DNA of 64,000 nucleotides from JBBQXH01 sp963710975 (GTDB taxonomy: Bacteria > Actinomycetota > Thermoleophilia > Gaiellales > Gaiellaceae). A program made the position numbers and the translations under genes. The DNA is taken from the NCBI GenBank assembly GCA_963710975.1, contig CAVQCG010000001.1, positions 310,001 through 374,000 on the forward strand, written 5' to 3'. A model generated the notes under the pieces. It made no database searches. It was given only the letters and a program-made list of their open reading frames with translations, and was not told the origin of the DNA. The stretch's first letter is position 1. Every line of letters begins with the position of its first letter. Positions 14,257 to 25,094 of this stretch are shown in pieces.

Positions 14257-15027
14257 GTGGAGCCCTCTCCGTGGGCGTGGAATCCTGGCTGGGTCGAGAT
14301 CGTCGCCACGATCGTGCTCGCGCTCGCATACGCCCGCTCGCTCCGGCGCTATCCAGCCTCGACGGGTCGGGTGCTCGCGTTCTCTGCCGGAATCCTGCTC
14401 GTGCTCGCGGCGTTCACCACCCCGCTGCAGACCCTCGCGACCAACTATCTGCTCTCGGCGCATCTCGTCCAGAACGTCGTCCTCGCGGAATGGGCGCCGG
14501 CGCTCGTCGTCGTCGGGCTCGCTCCGGCCGCCGCCGCGCGGCTTGGGGAGATCGGGATGATCCGCTTCCTCACCCGGCCCTACGTCGCGCTCCCCGTGTG
14601 GATCGGGACGTACCTCGGATGGCACGTCCCCGCGATCTATGACGCCGCCCTGCGGCATCAGGGCTGGCTCCTCCCCATCGAGCACGCGTGCTACTTCGCG
14701 GCGGGGCTCGCGTTCTGGTGGCCCGTGTTGCAGGACGCGCCGCACCACCTGCGATCGGGAATCAGAGCCGTCTACGTGTTCATCGCCTTTCTCGTCGCCA
14801 GCCCGCTGGGACTGCTCATGGCGCTCCTGCCGAGCCCGCTCTACGACTTCTACGAGTCGGCCCTACGGATCTGGGGCATCTCTGCGATCAGAGACCAGCA
14901 GGTGGCCGGGATGATCATGTCCGGTGCGGAGGCACTCGTCTTCTTCGCCGTGTTCGCTGTCTACTTCCTCCGATTCCTCGCGGAGGAAGACGGCCGGGAG
15001 GAGGCCCGGGCGCCGATCAGCCGATGA
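14257..15027 (+). CDS. ctaG: Cytochrome c oxidase assembly protein, CtaG/caa3 type
   Basis: 256 residues with seven helices. Conserved His residues lie in LLSAHLVQNVVL, YLGWHVPAIYDAAL and PIEHACYFAAGLAFWWPVL, followed by SPLYDFYE. CtaG helps insert copper into the CuB site of haem-copper oxidases. The start is GTG 14257, 50 bases from the divergent ligase start. It ends ten bases into the convergent DUF1501 gene, so the two 3' ends overlap. No oxidase subunits are in the window. Confidence 0.9.
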   Translation: MEPSPWAWNPGWVEIVATIVLALAYARSLRRYPASTGRVLAFSAGILLVLAAFTTPLQTLATNYLLSAHLVQNVVLAEWAPALVVVGLAPAAAARLGEIGMIRFLTRPYVALPVWIGTYLGWHVPAIYDAALRHQGWLLPIEHACYFAAGLAFWWPVLQDAPHHLRSGIRAVYVFIAFLVASPLGLLMALLPSPLYDFYESALRIWGISAIRDQQVAGMIMSGAEALVFFAVFAVYFLRFLAEEDGREEARAPISR

Positions 15028-16423
15028 CCTGCAGTGGATTGCCGGAGTACCCGGGAAGGATGCGCCCTCCTTCGATGCCGAGGTGCTGCTCGAGGATCCC
15101 CGCGTAAACATCCCGGAAGTCGATCGCGACGGGGATGTTCCCATCGGTTGCGTCCGGGTTGCCGAGACCCCAGCCCGGCACTGCGAACCCCGGCTTCACG
15201 GTCGGTCCGAGCGTGAGCATGATCCCGCCGGCCCCGTGGTCCGTGCCATCGGACTCGTTGTCCTCGATCCGGCGTCCGAACTCCGACCAGACGAGCGTGA
15301 CGACACGATTGGCCAGGCCCCGCGCGGCGATGTCGGCCTGGAAGGCGACGAGCGCGTCTCCGAGATCCTGGATGTTCCAGCGCATCTGCTCGGGCTGTCC
15401 CTCGTGCGTGTCGAACATCCCGGCACTCGTCACCGTGGCGACGCGAATCCCGAGATCTGCACCGAGCATCCGCGCGAGATTCCGCAGCGCGGCGCCGGTA
15501 TCCGAGTCCGGGTAGGGCACGAGCGGTGAAGCGGACCCGCTCTCCGCCTCGTCTTCCTGGCGAAGAGGCCCGAGTGCGTTCCGGACGTCGACGGACTGGC
15601 GCGCGACCGAGACGGCCCGGCGATGAGCTGCCCGGCGCGGCTCCCCACCGAGATCGCGGTAGGCGTCGAGCATCCGATCGGAATCCCAGACGTCGGGCGA
15701 CCAGAAGTCGAAGTCACCGGGCGAGAAGAGGGCGCAACTGGGCGCCGACCTGCTCGCGAGGACGTCGTCTGTCGACCATTCGACTGCAACTCCCTGAAGC
15801 GGATTGTCGTGGGAGCCCGCCTCGTCGAGGTACCGCCCAAGCCACCCGGTCGTGGCTTTCAGGTCGAGGATTCCGCTGCGCCAGTACTTCGTCGAGTGGA
15901 AGTGCGAGAAGTCCGGGTTCGGGTAGTCGGCGGCCAGGTAGACACCGAGCTGCTTCGCGTCGTAGAGCCGTTTCAGCCCGCCTGCGGCCGGGTGCCAGCC
16001 GAGCCCGGGCTGGTCGGGAATCCCGAGTGTGTCCTCCGGCGAGATGTGGAGCCGTTTCCGAAAGCGGTCGTACGTGTCGCGATCGCTGCCGCCGAGCGGA
16101 ACGATCGTGTTGAGGCCGTCGTTTCCGCCGGGCAGGAAGAGCGTCACGAGAATCGGCCCGCCGTCGTCGGCGGCATACGCCCGCTCGACGAGATCCCACG
16201 GCGTGAAGCGGCTGGCCGCCGAGAGCGCCACGAACGCGCCGATGCCGCCGACCAGGAACTCGCGTCGCGTCCGTCCCTGGCCGACGAACGGCCCGGCGCC
16301 CTCGCTGAGCAGGTCGTTCGGGATCGGCAGTACCTTCGACGCGCCCCGCGAGAGGAACGTCCTGCGTGATGTCCGCCGGAAGTCGGAACAGGCGCACGCG
16401 AGCTCGTCAGGGCGCAGATCCAT
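15017..16423 (-). CDS. DUF1501 family protein (Tat-exported, sulfatase-like fold)
   Basis: 468 residues. A twin-arginine signal occurs at about residue 54 (TRREFLVGGIGAFVALSAAS). The DUF1501 core has LVTLFLPGGNDGLNTIVPL, FHSTKYWRSG, MFDTHEGQPEQM, VTLVWSEFGRR and DGTDHGAGGIMLTLG. DUF1501 proteins are distantly related to alkaline phosphatase/sulfatases, and GTDHG is their conserved metal-site region. An odd feature is a second RRTFL-like motif near residue 20. Its ATG overlaps the stop of the upstream DUF1800 gene (ATGA). The pair is a known conserved tandem of unknown function, probably acting outside the membrane. Confidence 0.92.
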   Translation of the reverse strand: MDLRPDELACACSDFRRTSRRTFLSRGASKVLPIPNDLLSEGAGPFVGQGRTRREFLVGGIGAFVALSAASRFTPWDLVERAYAADDGGPILVTLFLPGGNDGLNTIVPLGGSDRDTYDRFRKRLHISPEDTLGIPDQPGLGWHPAAGGLKRLYDAKQLGVYLAADYPNPDFSHFHSTKYWRSGILDLKATTGWLGRYLDEAGSHDNPLQGVAVEWSTDDVLASRSAPSCALFSPGDFDFWSPDVWDSDRMLDAYRDLGGEPRRAAHRRAVSVARQSVDVRNALGPLRQEDEAESGSASPLVPYPDSDTGAALRNLARMLGADLGIRVATVTSAGMFDTHEGQPEQMRWNIQDLGDALVAFQADIAARGLANRVVTLVWSEFGRRIEDNESDGTDHGAGGIMLTLGPTVKPGFAVPGWGLGNPDATDGNIPVAIDFRDVYAGILEQHLGIEGGRILPGYSGNPLQVIG

Positions 16424-17784
16424 CAGTGCACCTGGGCGTCGGGGCCGGCGAGCAGCAGGTGCCGCAGGACGCGGCGGCGCTCGGCAGCGCTGTGAGTGTC
16501 GTCCTCTCCGTCGGGAACCACATCGGACGCGAATCGCTCGAGGCGAGCATCGGTCCCGGCGGCCGTCCAGGGGTTGCCCGCGAAGCGGCGCGCATCGGCG
16601 AGGGCCTTGGCGGGCTTTTCGTCTCGCGGAACGTCCCCGTCGGCGAACTCGTTCTGGTAGAGCAGGTAGGCGATCGCCTCCCAGCGGGCTTTGTTCGAGG
16701 CTGTCGCGAGAAAGGCCTCGTTCTGATCCCAGCCACCGACATTTGGCGGATAGAAGGGCGCCTGGCCCATCTGGTAGAGCAGCCAGACCCACGCGTCCGT
16801 GCGGATCGGCGTGCCGGTGGCCCGAAGGGCACCGGCGACGAAGACGGCCGGAGGCTTCACGAGGTCGGGCTCGTCGAGACTCGAGTAGAACGCGGGCGAC
16901 CGAAAGATCACGCGGAGCACGGGCTTCAGCTCGCGCCCGGACGCGGTGTACGCCGACGTCATGAGGGCGAGCGTCTCCTTCGGCGGCTCCTCGGGCGAGA
17001 AGTACCCCCACAGCTTGCGGGCCAGGAACGGCGGGTGGGCCGGATGAGAGAGGCAGAGGCGCACGATGTCGTCCGGCTTGAAGCGCCCGGCCTTGCCGAA
17101 TACACGCTTCGACTCGGGGTCCCAGACGTCGCGGTTCCAGCTGTACTTCGACGGATCGTCGGTGTCTTCGCCGCTCCAGTCGAACTCGAAGCCGGTGAGC
17201 GCGCGTGACGCCTCGCGGATGTCGTTCTCGGTGTAGCCGGAGCCCATCGTGAACAGCTCCATCAGCTCCCGGGCGAAGTTCTCGTTGGGTGCGTCCTTGC
17301 TCGAGCCGATCAGGTTGAGCCACCACTGCATCGCGAAGTCGTGGAGGATTCCGTGCGCGAGCGCCCCGAAGTTGCCGAGCGCATGGCTGCGCAGGAGCTC
17401 GTTCTGCCGGATCATCAGACGCTGGCTGTTCACCTCCTCGTTCGAGGTGGCGAAGTGGTCGTGCAGATTCAGCGTCATCCGCTCGACGAGGGGGGCCCTC
17501 GTCCGCACCATCCGGTCGAGCCACCAGAGCACCTCGTGCCCGTACTCGTCGAACGGGCGAATCGGGCTCACATGGCCGTCGTCATCCTCGATCCCCGGCT
17601 CCGGTCCGGCGAGGACGTTGGTCCGCGGTGGATTGAGGAGCGACTCGATCGCAGCTCCGAGCCCGCGATGGCGAAAGCGCTCGCGATCGGCATCGGACGG
17701 GCCGAAGCCGGCCCGCCAGAACAGGCGCTCCAGGGCGGGGCCGAGCGGGACGTCCGGCACGGGTGGGTAGGCGATCCTGCTCAC
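16423..17784 (-). CDS. DUF1800 family protein
   Basis: 453 residues from GTG 17784. Family blocks are present: LERLFWRAGFGP at the N-terminus, MTLNLHDHFATS, NENFARELMELFTMGSGYTE, REASRALTGFEF, ILRVIF-like VLRVIFRSPAFYSS and PPNVGGWDQNEAFL. It is always found beside DUF1501, as here (four-base overlap). The pair is common in planctomycetes, proteobacteria and actinobacteria, often with c-type cytochrome or polysaccharide contexts. No signal peptide is obvious, and the biochemical role is unknown. Confidence 0.92.
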   Translation of the reverse strand: MSRIAYPPVPDVPLGPALERLFWRAGFGPSDADRERFRHRGLGAAIESLLNPPRTNVLAGPEPGIEDDDGHVSPIRPFDEYGHEVLWWLDRMVRTRAPLVERMTLNLHDHFATSNEEVNSQRLMIRQNELLRSHALGNFGALAHGILHDFAMQWWLNLIGSSKDAPNENFARELMELFTMGSGYTENDIREASRALTGFEFDWSGEDTDDPSKYSWNRDVWDPESKRVFGKAGRFKPDDIVRLCLSHPAHPPFLARKLWGYFSPEEPPKETLALMTSAYTASGRELKPVLRVIFRSPAFYSSLDEPDLVKPPAVFVAGALRATGTPIRTDAWVWLLYQMGQAPFYPPNVGGWDQNEAFLATASNKARWEAIAYLLYQNEFADGDVPRDEKPAKALADARRFAGNPWTAAGTDARLERFASDVVPDGEDDTHSAAERRRVLRHLLLAGPDAQVH

Positions 17785-17852
17785 TCGGTCGGTGGGTGGG
17801 GAAGCGTCAGGGTAGGAGCCACGGAACTCGGAATGATGCCCGTCGTCCTCGG

Positions 17853-17886
17853 CCCCGGCGGGAGGTGCCTGTCGTTCCCGCCGGGG
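17853..17886 (-). terminator. Hairpin downstream of the ROK gene
   Basis: CCCCGGCGGGA (17853-17863) pairs perfectly with TCCCGCCGGGG (17876-17886) around 12 bases. It lies 33 bases past the ROK stop and 69 before the DUF1800 start, both on the minus strand. No T-tract follows, which is common for terminators in GC-rich actinobacteria. Confidence 0.5.
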
Positions 17887-17918
17887 CGCTCTGGGAGGGG
17901 AGAGTTCCTGCTATCCCT

Positions 17919-18911
17919 CTAGAGTGCGTCCGCGGAAGAAACTTGCGCGAGAAGTGCAGCGCCGATTGCACCCCCGAGATCGCCGAGTTCCGCCACGACG
18001 GTCCTTGGCGCCTTGTCGGGCTGCAGAAGGTGGGGCCGCATGGCTTCGGCGATCCGATCGGCGTAGGGCTGACCCAGCCGCGAGCCGAGCCCGCCGCCGA
18101 TCACGACCAGTCCGATATCGAGCAGATTGACGGTCGCCGCGGCCGCGGCGGCGATGGCCTTTATCGCGTCGTCGATGAGCGCCACGGCGACCGGATCGCC
18201 CTCTCTTAGCGCTTTCGCCCAGACGCCGCTCGCTAGGCGAACCTTCCCCTTCTCCTCCATGATCGCGAAGAGTCTCGTCCTGTGGCCCTTCTCGACGAGT
18301 TGCCTCGCACGGGCCTCCATCGCCGCACGGCCAGCGTAGGCCTCCATCGTTCCACGCAATCGGAGCCCCGACGGCTCCTTCCGGCCCCCGAGGGCGACGA
18401 CCATGTGGCCGATCTCACCGGCGGCACCGCGTCCGAACCACGGCTCGCCCCCGAGATAGAGCCCTCCCCCCACTCCGGTTCCCCACCAGACACCGAGGAG
18501 CGAGTCCTCGTCCGCTCCGGCGCCGAGCTCGAACTCCGCGGCGACCGCGACACCGACGTCGTTCCCGAGCAGGACGGGCGCTCCGACCTTGCCGGAGAGC
18601 TCTGGACCGAGGGGATATGGGGAGTCCCAGTCCGGCAGGTTGGTGGCCTGGAGAAGCTCCCCGGTCTTGCTGTCGGTCGGCCCGGGCGCGCCGACGCCAA
18701 CCCCGAGCAGGCTGCCGGTGGCAGTGCCCGCAGCTTCGGCCGCCTGCTCGAGCGTCGCCGCCATCGCCGCGACGACGTCTGGCGGACCGCCTACGGTCGG
18801 CGTTGGCTGCCGGGCCTGACCCAGCACCTGGTGCTTGGCGTCGACGACGACCGCCTCGATCTTCGTCCCGCCGAGGTCGATTCCGGCACGGTTCGCGTTC
18901 GTGTTCGCCAT
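17919..18911 (-). CDS. ROK-family sugar kinase (glucokinase-like)
   Basis: 330 residues. The phosphate-1 loop is AGIDLGGTKIEAVVVD. GVGVGAPGPTD, LGNDVGVAVAAEFELGAG (catalytic Asp in GND), GTGVGGGLYLGG and GEIGHMVV follow, and VVIGGGLGSRLGQ is the adenosine motif. The zinc-binding Cys cluster normal for ROK proteins (CxCGxxGCxE) is absent; the equivalent stretch reads GLRLRGTMEAYAG. That departs from most glucokinases, though EAYAG is kept. It sits divergently from the GH15 glucoamylase, which releases glucose, so glucose phosphorylation is a reasonable guess. Confidence 0.88.
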   Translation of the reverse strand: MANTNANRAGIDLGGTKIEAVVVDAKHQVLGQARQPTPTVGGPPDVVAAMAATLEQAAEAAGTATGSLLGVGVGAPGPTDSKTGELLQATNLPDWDSPYPLGPELSGKVGAPVLLGNDVGVAVAAEFELGAGADEDSLLGVWWGTGVGGGLYLGGEPWFGRGAAGEIGHMVVALGGRKEPSGLRLRGTMEAYAGRAAMEARARQLVEKGHRTRLFAIMEEKGKVRLASGVWAKALREGDPVAVALIDDAIKAIAAAAAATVNLLDIGLVVIGGGLGSRLGQPYADRIAEAMRPHLLQPDKAPRTVVAELGDLGGAIGAALLAQVSSADAL

Positions 18912-18975
18912 GATCCCTCCATTTCAGACCCCGGGTAGAGTCGCCGAGTCACGGAAACGTAACGGGCGGAGGACG

Positions 18976-20790
<1,815 letters not shown>

Positions 20791-20796
20791 CAAGGC

Positions 20797-21053
20797 GCGA
20801 AGCGACGCGCAGCGGACGGCGAAGCCGGCCGCGAAGGCTCACCGAGCCCGGCAGGGATCGGTACAGGAGCGAAGCGACGCGCAGCGGACGGCGAAGCCGG
20901 CCGCGAAGGCTCACCGAGCCCGGCAGGGCGGTACAGGAGCGAAGGCGGGGCGCGGTCGGGGGCTTGCTGGATACGCCGGCTTCGCCGGCTGGACTTCGCG
21001 GCCGGCTTCGCCGTCCGCTGCGCGTCGCGTCGCTCCTTGCGCGTTATCCTCGA
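20797..21053. repeat. GC-rich direct and inverted repeats downstream of GH15
   Basis: A 72-bp unit (20797-20868) is repeated at once (20869-20938) with a two-base deletion. A third, inverted copy of about 50 bases lies at 20992-21044. The units could fold into a long hairpin. The inverted copy is preceded by GATACGCCGGCTTCGCCGGC (20969-), the same head as the 87-bp units at 31500-31834. The region separates GH15 from the next gene and encodes nothing credible. Confidence 0.85.
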
Positions 21054-21059
21054 TGGCTC

Positions 21060-21605
21060 GTGAACGTCCCTGACGCGATCGAGCCGGTCGTCGGCTGGCG
21101 GACATGGCGAGTCCGCGACGCGGGGAGCGCGTTCATCCTCACGTCTGCGAGCAAGTCGACGCACTGGCCCGGTGGCCGGGCGCTTGAGGCACGCTGTGAG
21201 CGCGGCCGCGCCCATCGCCCGCCGGAGCGGGAGTGCACGTGCGGCATCTATGCCTCCTTCCACCCCGGTCCGGCGCTCGAGCTCCTTCCGCCCTACGTGC
21301 GCGCCGTCTCGAGCATCATCGCGCCGGCGATCCTCGGCTACGACACCGTGATGGCGGTCGGGCTCGCATCCCTCTGGGGTGAGCTCGTCGTTTGTGACCG
21401 GGGCTGGCGCGCCGAGTACGCGTACCCGCGCGAGCTCTTCGTCCCGTCGTCGGTCAAGCACTATCGCCGCGGCCCGGACGGCCTCCAGATCTTCGACTCG
21501 TCCGATCTCGCGGAGGCACTCGCCGAGACCTACGGGATCGAGACACGAGTTGTCTGGAACCTGAGGCCGATGCCGCTCGCCGAACTCGTTCGCGGAGCCG
21601 CCTGA
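21060..21605 (+). CDS. Conserved hypothetical protein
   Basis: 181 residues from GTG 21060. The N-terminus is VNVPDAIEPVVGWRTWRV. A cysteine pair follows in RECTCGIYASFHP, and later DTVMAVGLASLWGELVVCDRGWRAEYAYP. This pattern (WRTW-type start, CxCGIYA, then a GWRAEYAYP-like segment) recurs in actinobacterial proteins of unknown function. The two clustered Cys plus an upstream Cys could bind metal. It has no signal peptide. It follows the repeat block and ends before a hairpin shared with the convergent microprotein gene. Confidence 0.7.
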   Translation: MNVPDAIEPVVGWRTWRVRDAGSAFILTSASKSTHWPGGRALEARCERGRAHRPPERECTCGIYASFHPGPALELLPPYVRAVSSIIAPAILGYDTVMAVGLASLWGELVVCDRGWRAEYAYPRELFVPSSVKHYRRGPDGLQIFDSSDLAEALAETYGIETRVVWNLRPMPLAELVRGAA

Positions 21606-21616
21606 GAGCCAGGAAA

Positions 21617-21645
21617 GCGGGAGAGCCGGGTCCCGGCCCTCCCGC
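21617..21645. terminator. Convergent terminator hairpin
   Basis: GCGGGAG-A-GCCGGG pairs with CCCGGC-C-CTCCCGC with one internal mismatch and a one-base turn (21617-21645). It lies between convergent genes ending at 21605 and 21660. Confidence 0.55.
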
Positions 21646-21659
21646 CGATTGCTTCGTCG

Positions 21660-21806
21660 TCAGGAGACGAGCGCGAGGACGACGGCGACGATCGCGATGA
21701 GCGCCGTGAACGCCGCGGAGCTCGTCCCGATCAGCCGTGCCATTCGCCGCCGCTCGGCCAGCTCCTCCGGCCCCGTGAGTGTCACGTCTGCGGTGATGGT
21801 GGTCAT
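21660..21806 (-). CDS. Small single-helix membrane protein
   Basis: 48 residues from ATG 21806, with GGGAGG about 7 bases upstream. A polar N-terminus (TTITADVTLTGPEELAERRR) is followed by one transmembrane helix (SSAAFTALIAIVAVVLALVS) at the very C-terminus. This is a tail-anchored-looking microprotein. It lies downstream of the LuxR-type regulator on the same strand but is separated from it by 120 bases. No family is recognised. Confidence 0.6.
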   Translation of the reverse strand: MTTITADVTLTGPEELAERRRMARLIGTSSAAFTALIAIVAVVLALVS

Positions 21807-21927
21807 CTCGATCCTCCCTTCCTCACGTCGACTGCCTACGACTACGGTCGCAGGAAGAGGTCGGGTTGTAACCCCGGCTAGCAGGCGTCCGGCAGTGGGG
21901 TTAGCCCCACCCCGAGACGAGCGGGCG

Positions 21928-22572
21928 CTACCCGCGCAGGAACGTGAGGACGGCGAGAACCCGCCGGTGGTCTTCGGCCGCAACCGGAAGCCGGAGCTTG
22001 CCGAAGATGCTCGTGACGTGCTTCTCGACAGCTCGCTCGGTGACGACGAGCTCCTCCGCAATGCCCTGGTTCGAGCGTCCCTCGGCCATCAGCCCGAGCA
22101 CCTCGCGCTCTCGCGGCGTGAGGTCGGCGAGCGGATCGTCACGCCGGCGGCGCCCGACGAGCTGTGAGACAACAGTCGGGTCGAGTGCCGATCCTCCCTC
22201 CCCCACCCGGCGGACGGCATCTGTGAACTCGGCGACGTCAGACACACGATCCTTCAGCAGATAGCCGACGCCTTCGGCGCTCTCGGAGAGAAGCTCCATC
22301 GCATAACCCGGCTCGACGTACTGCGAGAGGACGAGGACGCCGATCTGCGGATACTTCTCCTTGATCTCGTGGGCGGCCTTCAACCCCTCGTCGGTGTGCG
22401 TCGGCGGCATGCGGATATCGACGATAGCCACCTGCGGGCTGTACGAGCGAACCTTGAGCATGAGCTCGTCGGCGTTGCCGGCCTGCCCCACGATCTCGAA
22501 CCCGGCGTCCGCAAGGAGCCGGGCGATCCCCTCACGAAGAAGGACAGAATCGTCGGCGATCACGACACGCAT
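21928..22572 (-). CDS. Response regulator, NarL/LuxR family
   Basis: 214 residues. The receiver has DD at the start (VVIADDSVLLREG), phospho-Asp in VAIVDIRMPP and Lys in YLLKDRV. The C-terminal HTH is LTPREREVLGLMAEGRSNQG followed by TERAVEKHVTSIFGKL. It starts 11 bases after the sensor kinase gene 22584-25085 and is surely its partner. With the receiver protein 25095-25444 it forms a three-gene set. Target genes are not evident. The divergent sulfate transporter upstream of the set is one possibility. Confidence 0.95.
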   Translation of the reverse strand: MRVVIADDSVLLREGIARLLADAGFEIVGQAGNADELMLKVRSYSPQVAIVDIRMPPTHTDEGLKAAHEIKEKYPQIGVLVLSQYVEPGYAMELLSESAEGVGYLLKDRVSDVAEFTDAVRRVGEGGSALDPTVVSQLVGRRRRDDPLADLTPREREVLGLMAEGRSNQGIAEELVVTERAVEKHVTSIFGKLRLPVAAEDHRRVLAVLTFLRG

Positions 22573-22583
22573 CGCACTCCAGC

Positions 22584-25085
22584 CTATCGAGCGTGTTCCC
22601 CGACAGGGATCTCGGCCCGGATTCTCGTGCCCTGCCCGGGTGGGCTGACGACATCGAGGCGACCGTCGAGCGCCTCGACGCGGTCGGCCAGACCCCGTAG
22701 ACCCGAGCCTCGGAGCGCATCGGCTCCGCCGACGCCGTCATCCCTGACCTCGACCTCAGCGACCCCGTTCGCCCGGCCCACGCTGACGACGACCTCCGTC
22801 GCGCTTGCGTACTTGGCCACGTTCGCGAGCGCCTCGGAGACGACGTAGTACGCGGCAGCCTCGATCGGCGGCGGGAGGCGCTCGTTCAGGTCGACGTCCA
22901 GCACGACGGGCGTGGGCGCACGGCCCGCCAGCGCCTCGAGCGCGGCCGGAAGGCCACGGTCGGTGAGGACAGCCGGGTGGATTCCCCGGGCCAGCTCGCG
23001 TAGCTCGGTCAGCGCCTGCGTGAGCTCCTCTCCCGAGGCCCGGAGCAGCTGCTCCGCGCCTTCGGGATCCGTCCGAAGCGACGACTGAGACATCCGTAGG
23101 GCCAGGGAGAGAGCCACCAGGCGCTGCTGCGCGCCGTCGTGGAGGTTGCGCTCGAGCCGTCGTCGCTCGGCATCGCCCGCGGCGACGATGCGCGCGCGTG
23201 AGGCGCGAACCTCGGCCTCGGCCCGCTTGCGTTCGGTGATGTCGAGGCCCGACGAGACCATGTACTCGACGTTGCCGTCGGGGTCGAGGAGCGCTGTGTT
23301 CGACCAGGCGATCAGGCGCCGCGACCCGTCCCGCGTCACCCAGTCGTTCTCGTTCTCGGAGGGAAAGTCGCCGGCCCAGACGCGGCCGACCGCCGAGCGA
23401 ACGGACTCGACCTCCTCGGGTGCGATGAAGAGCTCCCAGTACGGAACCCCCTCGACCTCCTCGAACGTGTAGCCCGTCAGTCGTTCACACGCCTGGTTGA
23501 ACCGGACGAAACGGCCCTCACGATCCGTCACGATCACGAGTGTCGCGGCCGTGTCGAGGACCGCCGAGATGAAATCCCGCTCCTGGCGAAGCTCGTCCTC
23601 GGCACGTTTTCGAACCGAGATGTCGGCCGAGACCGCCATGTACCGCACGACGTTCCCGTAGCGGTCGGAGACCGGCGCCGCCGAGAGCTGCACCGCGACG
23701 AGCGACCCGTCCTTCCGCAGGCGCTCGGTCTCGATGTCCGAGATCGCCTCTCCGGCGAGCAGGCGCGCCCGGATGTCGTCCCGCTCAGCCGCATCGGGGA
23801 CGAACGAGATCTCCTGACCGAGCACCTCGTCGCTCGACCATCCATAGAGACTCTCGGCCGCCCGGTTCCAGAACGTGACGCGCCCTTCGAGGTCGATCTC
23901 GACGATCGCGAGCGGTGAGGCATCGATCAGGGCCCGCAGACGCTCTTCGCTCACGGTCAGCTGCTCGAGCCGCGCGCGCAGCTCCGCCTGGAGGCGCTCG
24001 TTCTCGAGGGCCAGTCCGGCGGCGGCCGTGACGGCGTCCACGAGCTCCGGCTGATCGCGGAGCGAGGCGTCGTGGACGATCGCGCCGACCCGGATCCCGT
24101 CTCGCTCGACGAGGCGAACGACCTGATCGGGCCGCTCGGCGAGCTGGTCGACCGGGCGTCCGCGAACGTCGACGTAGCTCTGGGACTCCGGCAGCCAGTA
24201 CGCGAGGTCGAGCGACGGGTCGCCGAGCGCCCGCGCAAGGGCGTCCCGGAGCCGTCCCGGCGCGGGGTTGCGACCGAGCTCGGCAATGAGTCGGATGACG
24301 TTGAGATGGGCAAGCCGCAGTCGCAGGAGGCCGGCGAGAAAGGCGAGCGGGACGGTCGCGAGCGAGATGAACGTCAGGTAGCGGGCCACGACCTCGGCCT
24401 GTGCCGAGAAGATCGAGGCTGCGAAGAGGAACGTCCCGAAGGCAAACGTGATCGCGCCAGTGAAGAGCACGGGCGCCAGCGAGCGGCGCGCGGGAGGCGT
24501 GGCCGCCCGCCAGCGCTGCACGAGCATCACGACGACTGCGACGGTGATCCCAACTGCCGCGGCGTTCTGGACGACGATGATCGCATCCGCAATCGCGTCG
24601 TTTGGCCATACCAGCAGCTCGTTCGACGGGCAGTCCGTGCACGCGAAGCGTGACGTCGCAGGATCGAGGAAGAGGAGGAGCACGATCTGCAGCAGCCCGC
24701 CCACCACGTAGGCGCTCGCCACCACGATTCGCTCGGCCGGCGTCTCCAGGCGCCCGCTCGGGAACGCGAGAACGAGATGCGCCACCGTCGCGAGCGCGAT
24801 CGCCCCGAACGCGAGACCGATCGTGAAGAGCACCGAGTTGTCCGATGCGGCGAGCACCGACAGGAACCACGCGAACCCGGTCAGGATCATGAGCTTCCCG
24901 AAGCGGGAGCTCTGGGCACGCGACCACGCGACGAGTCCGGCGCCGATGAACGACCAGCCGATCACGAGGCTCAGCGCCGCAGAGACCACCGGATTGCCCG
25001 CGCGGTCGGAGGTCAGGATCACCGCCAGCGCGACGAGCCCTGCAGCCAGCGCGAGGACTGCGACCAGGAGCCTCTTGTGCTTCAT
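22584..25085 (-). CDS. Membrane sensor histidine kinase with two PAS domains (NarX/DesK-like HisKA_3)
   Basis: 833 residues. About eight helices fill residues 1-265, followed by a GAF-like or linker segment. PAS 1 is near 378-490 (RALIDASPLAIVEIDLEGRV) and PAS 2 near 500-625 (VIVTDREGRFVRFNQACERL). The dimerisation domain carries the phospho-His in ERNLHDGAQQRLVAL (about 648), and the ATPase domain has EALANVAKYA, DDGVGG and GSGLRGLADRVEALDG. Several CxxC-like residues in the membrane part (FACTDCPSNE) lie outside a helix and could sense redox state. The neighbouring response regulators are transcribed with it. Confidence 0.93.
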   Translation of the reverse strand: MKHKRLLVAVLALAAGLVALAVILTSDRAGNPVVSAALSLVIGWSFIGAGLVAWSRAQSSRFGKLMILTGFAWFLSVLAASDNSVLFTIGLAFGAIALATVAHLVLAFPSGRLETPAERIVVASAYVVGGLLQIVLLLFLDPATSRFACTDCPSNELLVWPNDAIADAIIVVQNAAAVGITVAVVVMLVQRWRAATPPARRSLAPVLFTGAITFAFGTFLFAASIFSAQAEVVARYLTFISLATVPLAFLAGLLRLRLAHLNVIRLIAELGRNPAPGRLRDALARALGDPSLDLAYWLPESQSYVDVRGRPVDQLAERPDQVVRLVERDGIRVGAIVHDASLRDQPELVDAVTAAAGLALENERLQAELRARLEQLTVSEERLRALIDASPLAIVEIDLEGRVTFWNRAAESLYGWSSDEVLGQEISFVPDAAERDDIRARLLAGEAISDIETERLRKDGSLVAVQLSAAPVSDRYGNVVRYMAVSADISVRKRAEDELRQERDFISAVLDTAATLVIVTDREGRFVRFNQACERLTGYTFEEVEGVPYWELFIAPEEVESVRSAVGRVWAGDFPSENENDWVTRDGSRRLIAWSNTALLDPDGNVEYMVSSGLDITERKRAEAEVRASRARIVAAGDAERRRLERNLHDGAQQRLVALSLALRMSQSSLRTDPEGAEQLLRASGEELTQALTELRELARGIHPAVLTDRGLPAALEALAGRAPTPVVLDVDLNERLPPPIEAAAYYVVSEALANVAKYASATEVVVSVGRANGVAEVEVRDDGVGGADALRGSGLRGLADRVEALDGRLDVVSPPGQGTRIRAEIPVGEHAR

Positions 25086-25094
25086 GAGCTCCCG

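Noticed and set aside
17853..17886. Palindrome as an operator for the DUF1800/DUF1501 operon
   Set aside because: It is closer to the end of the co-oriented ROK gene and is a GC-only stem, so a terminator is the simpler reading, though not proven.
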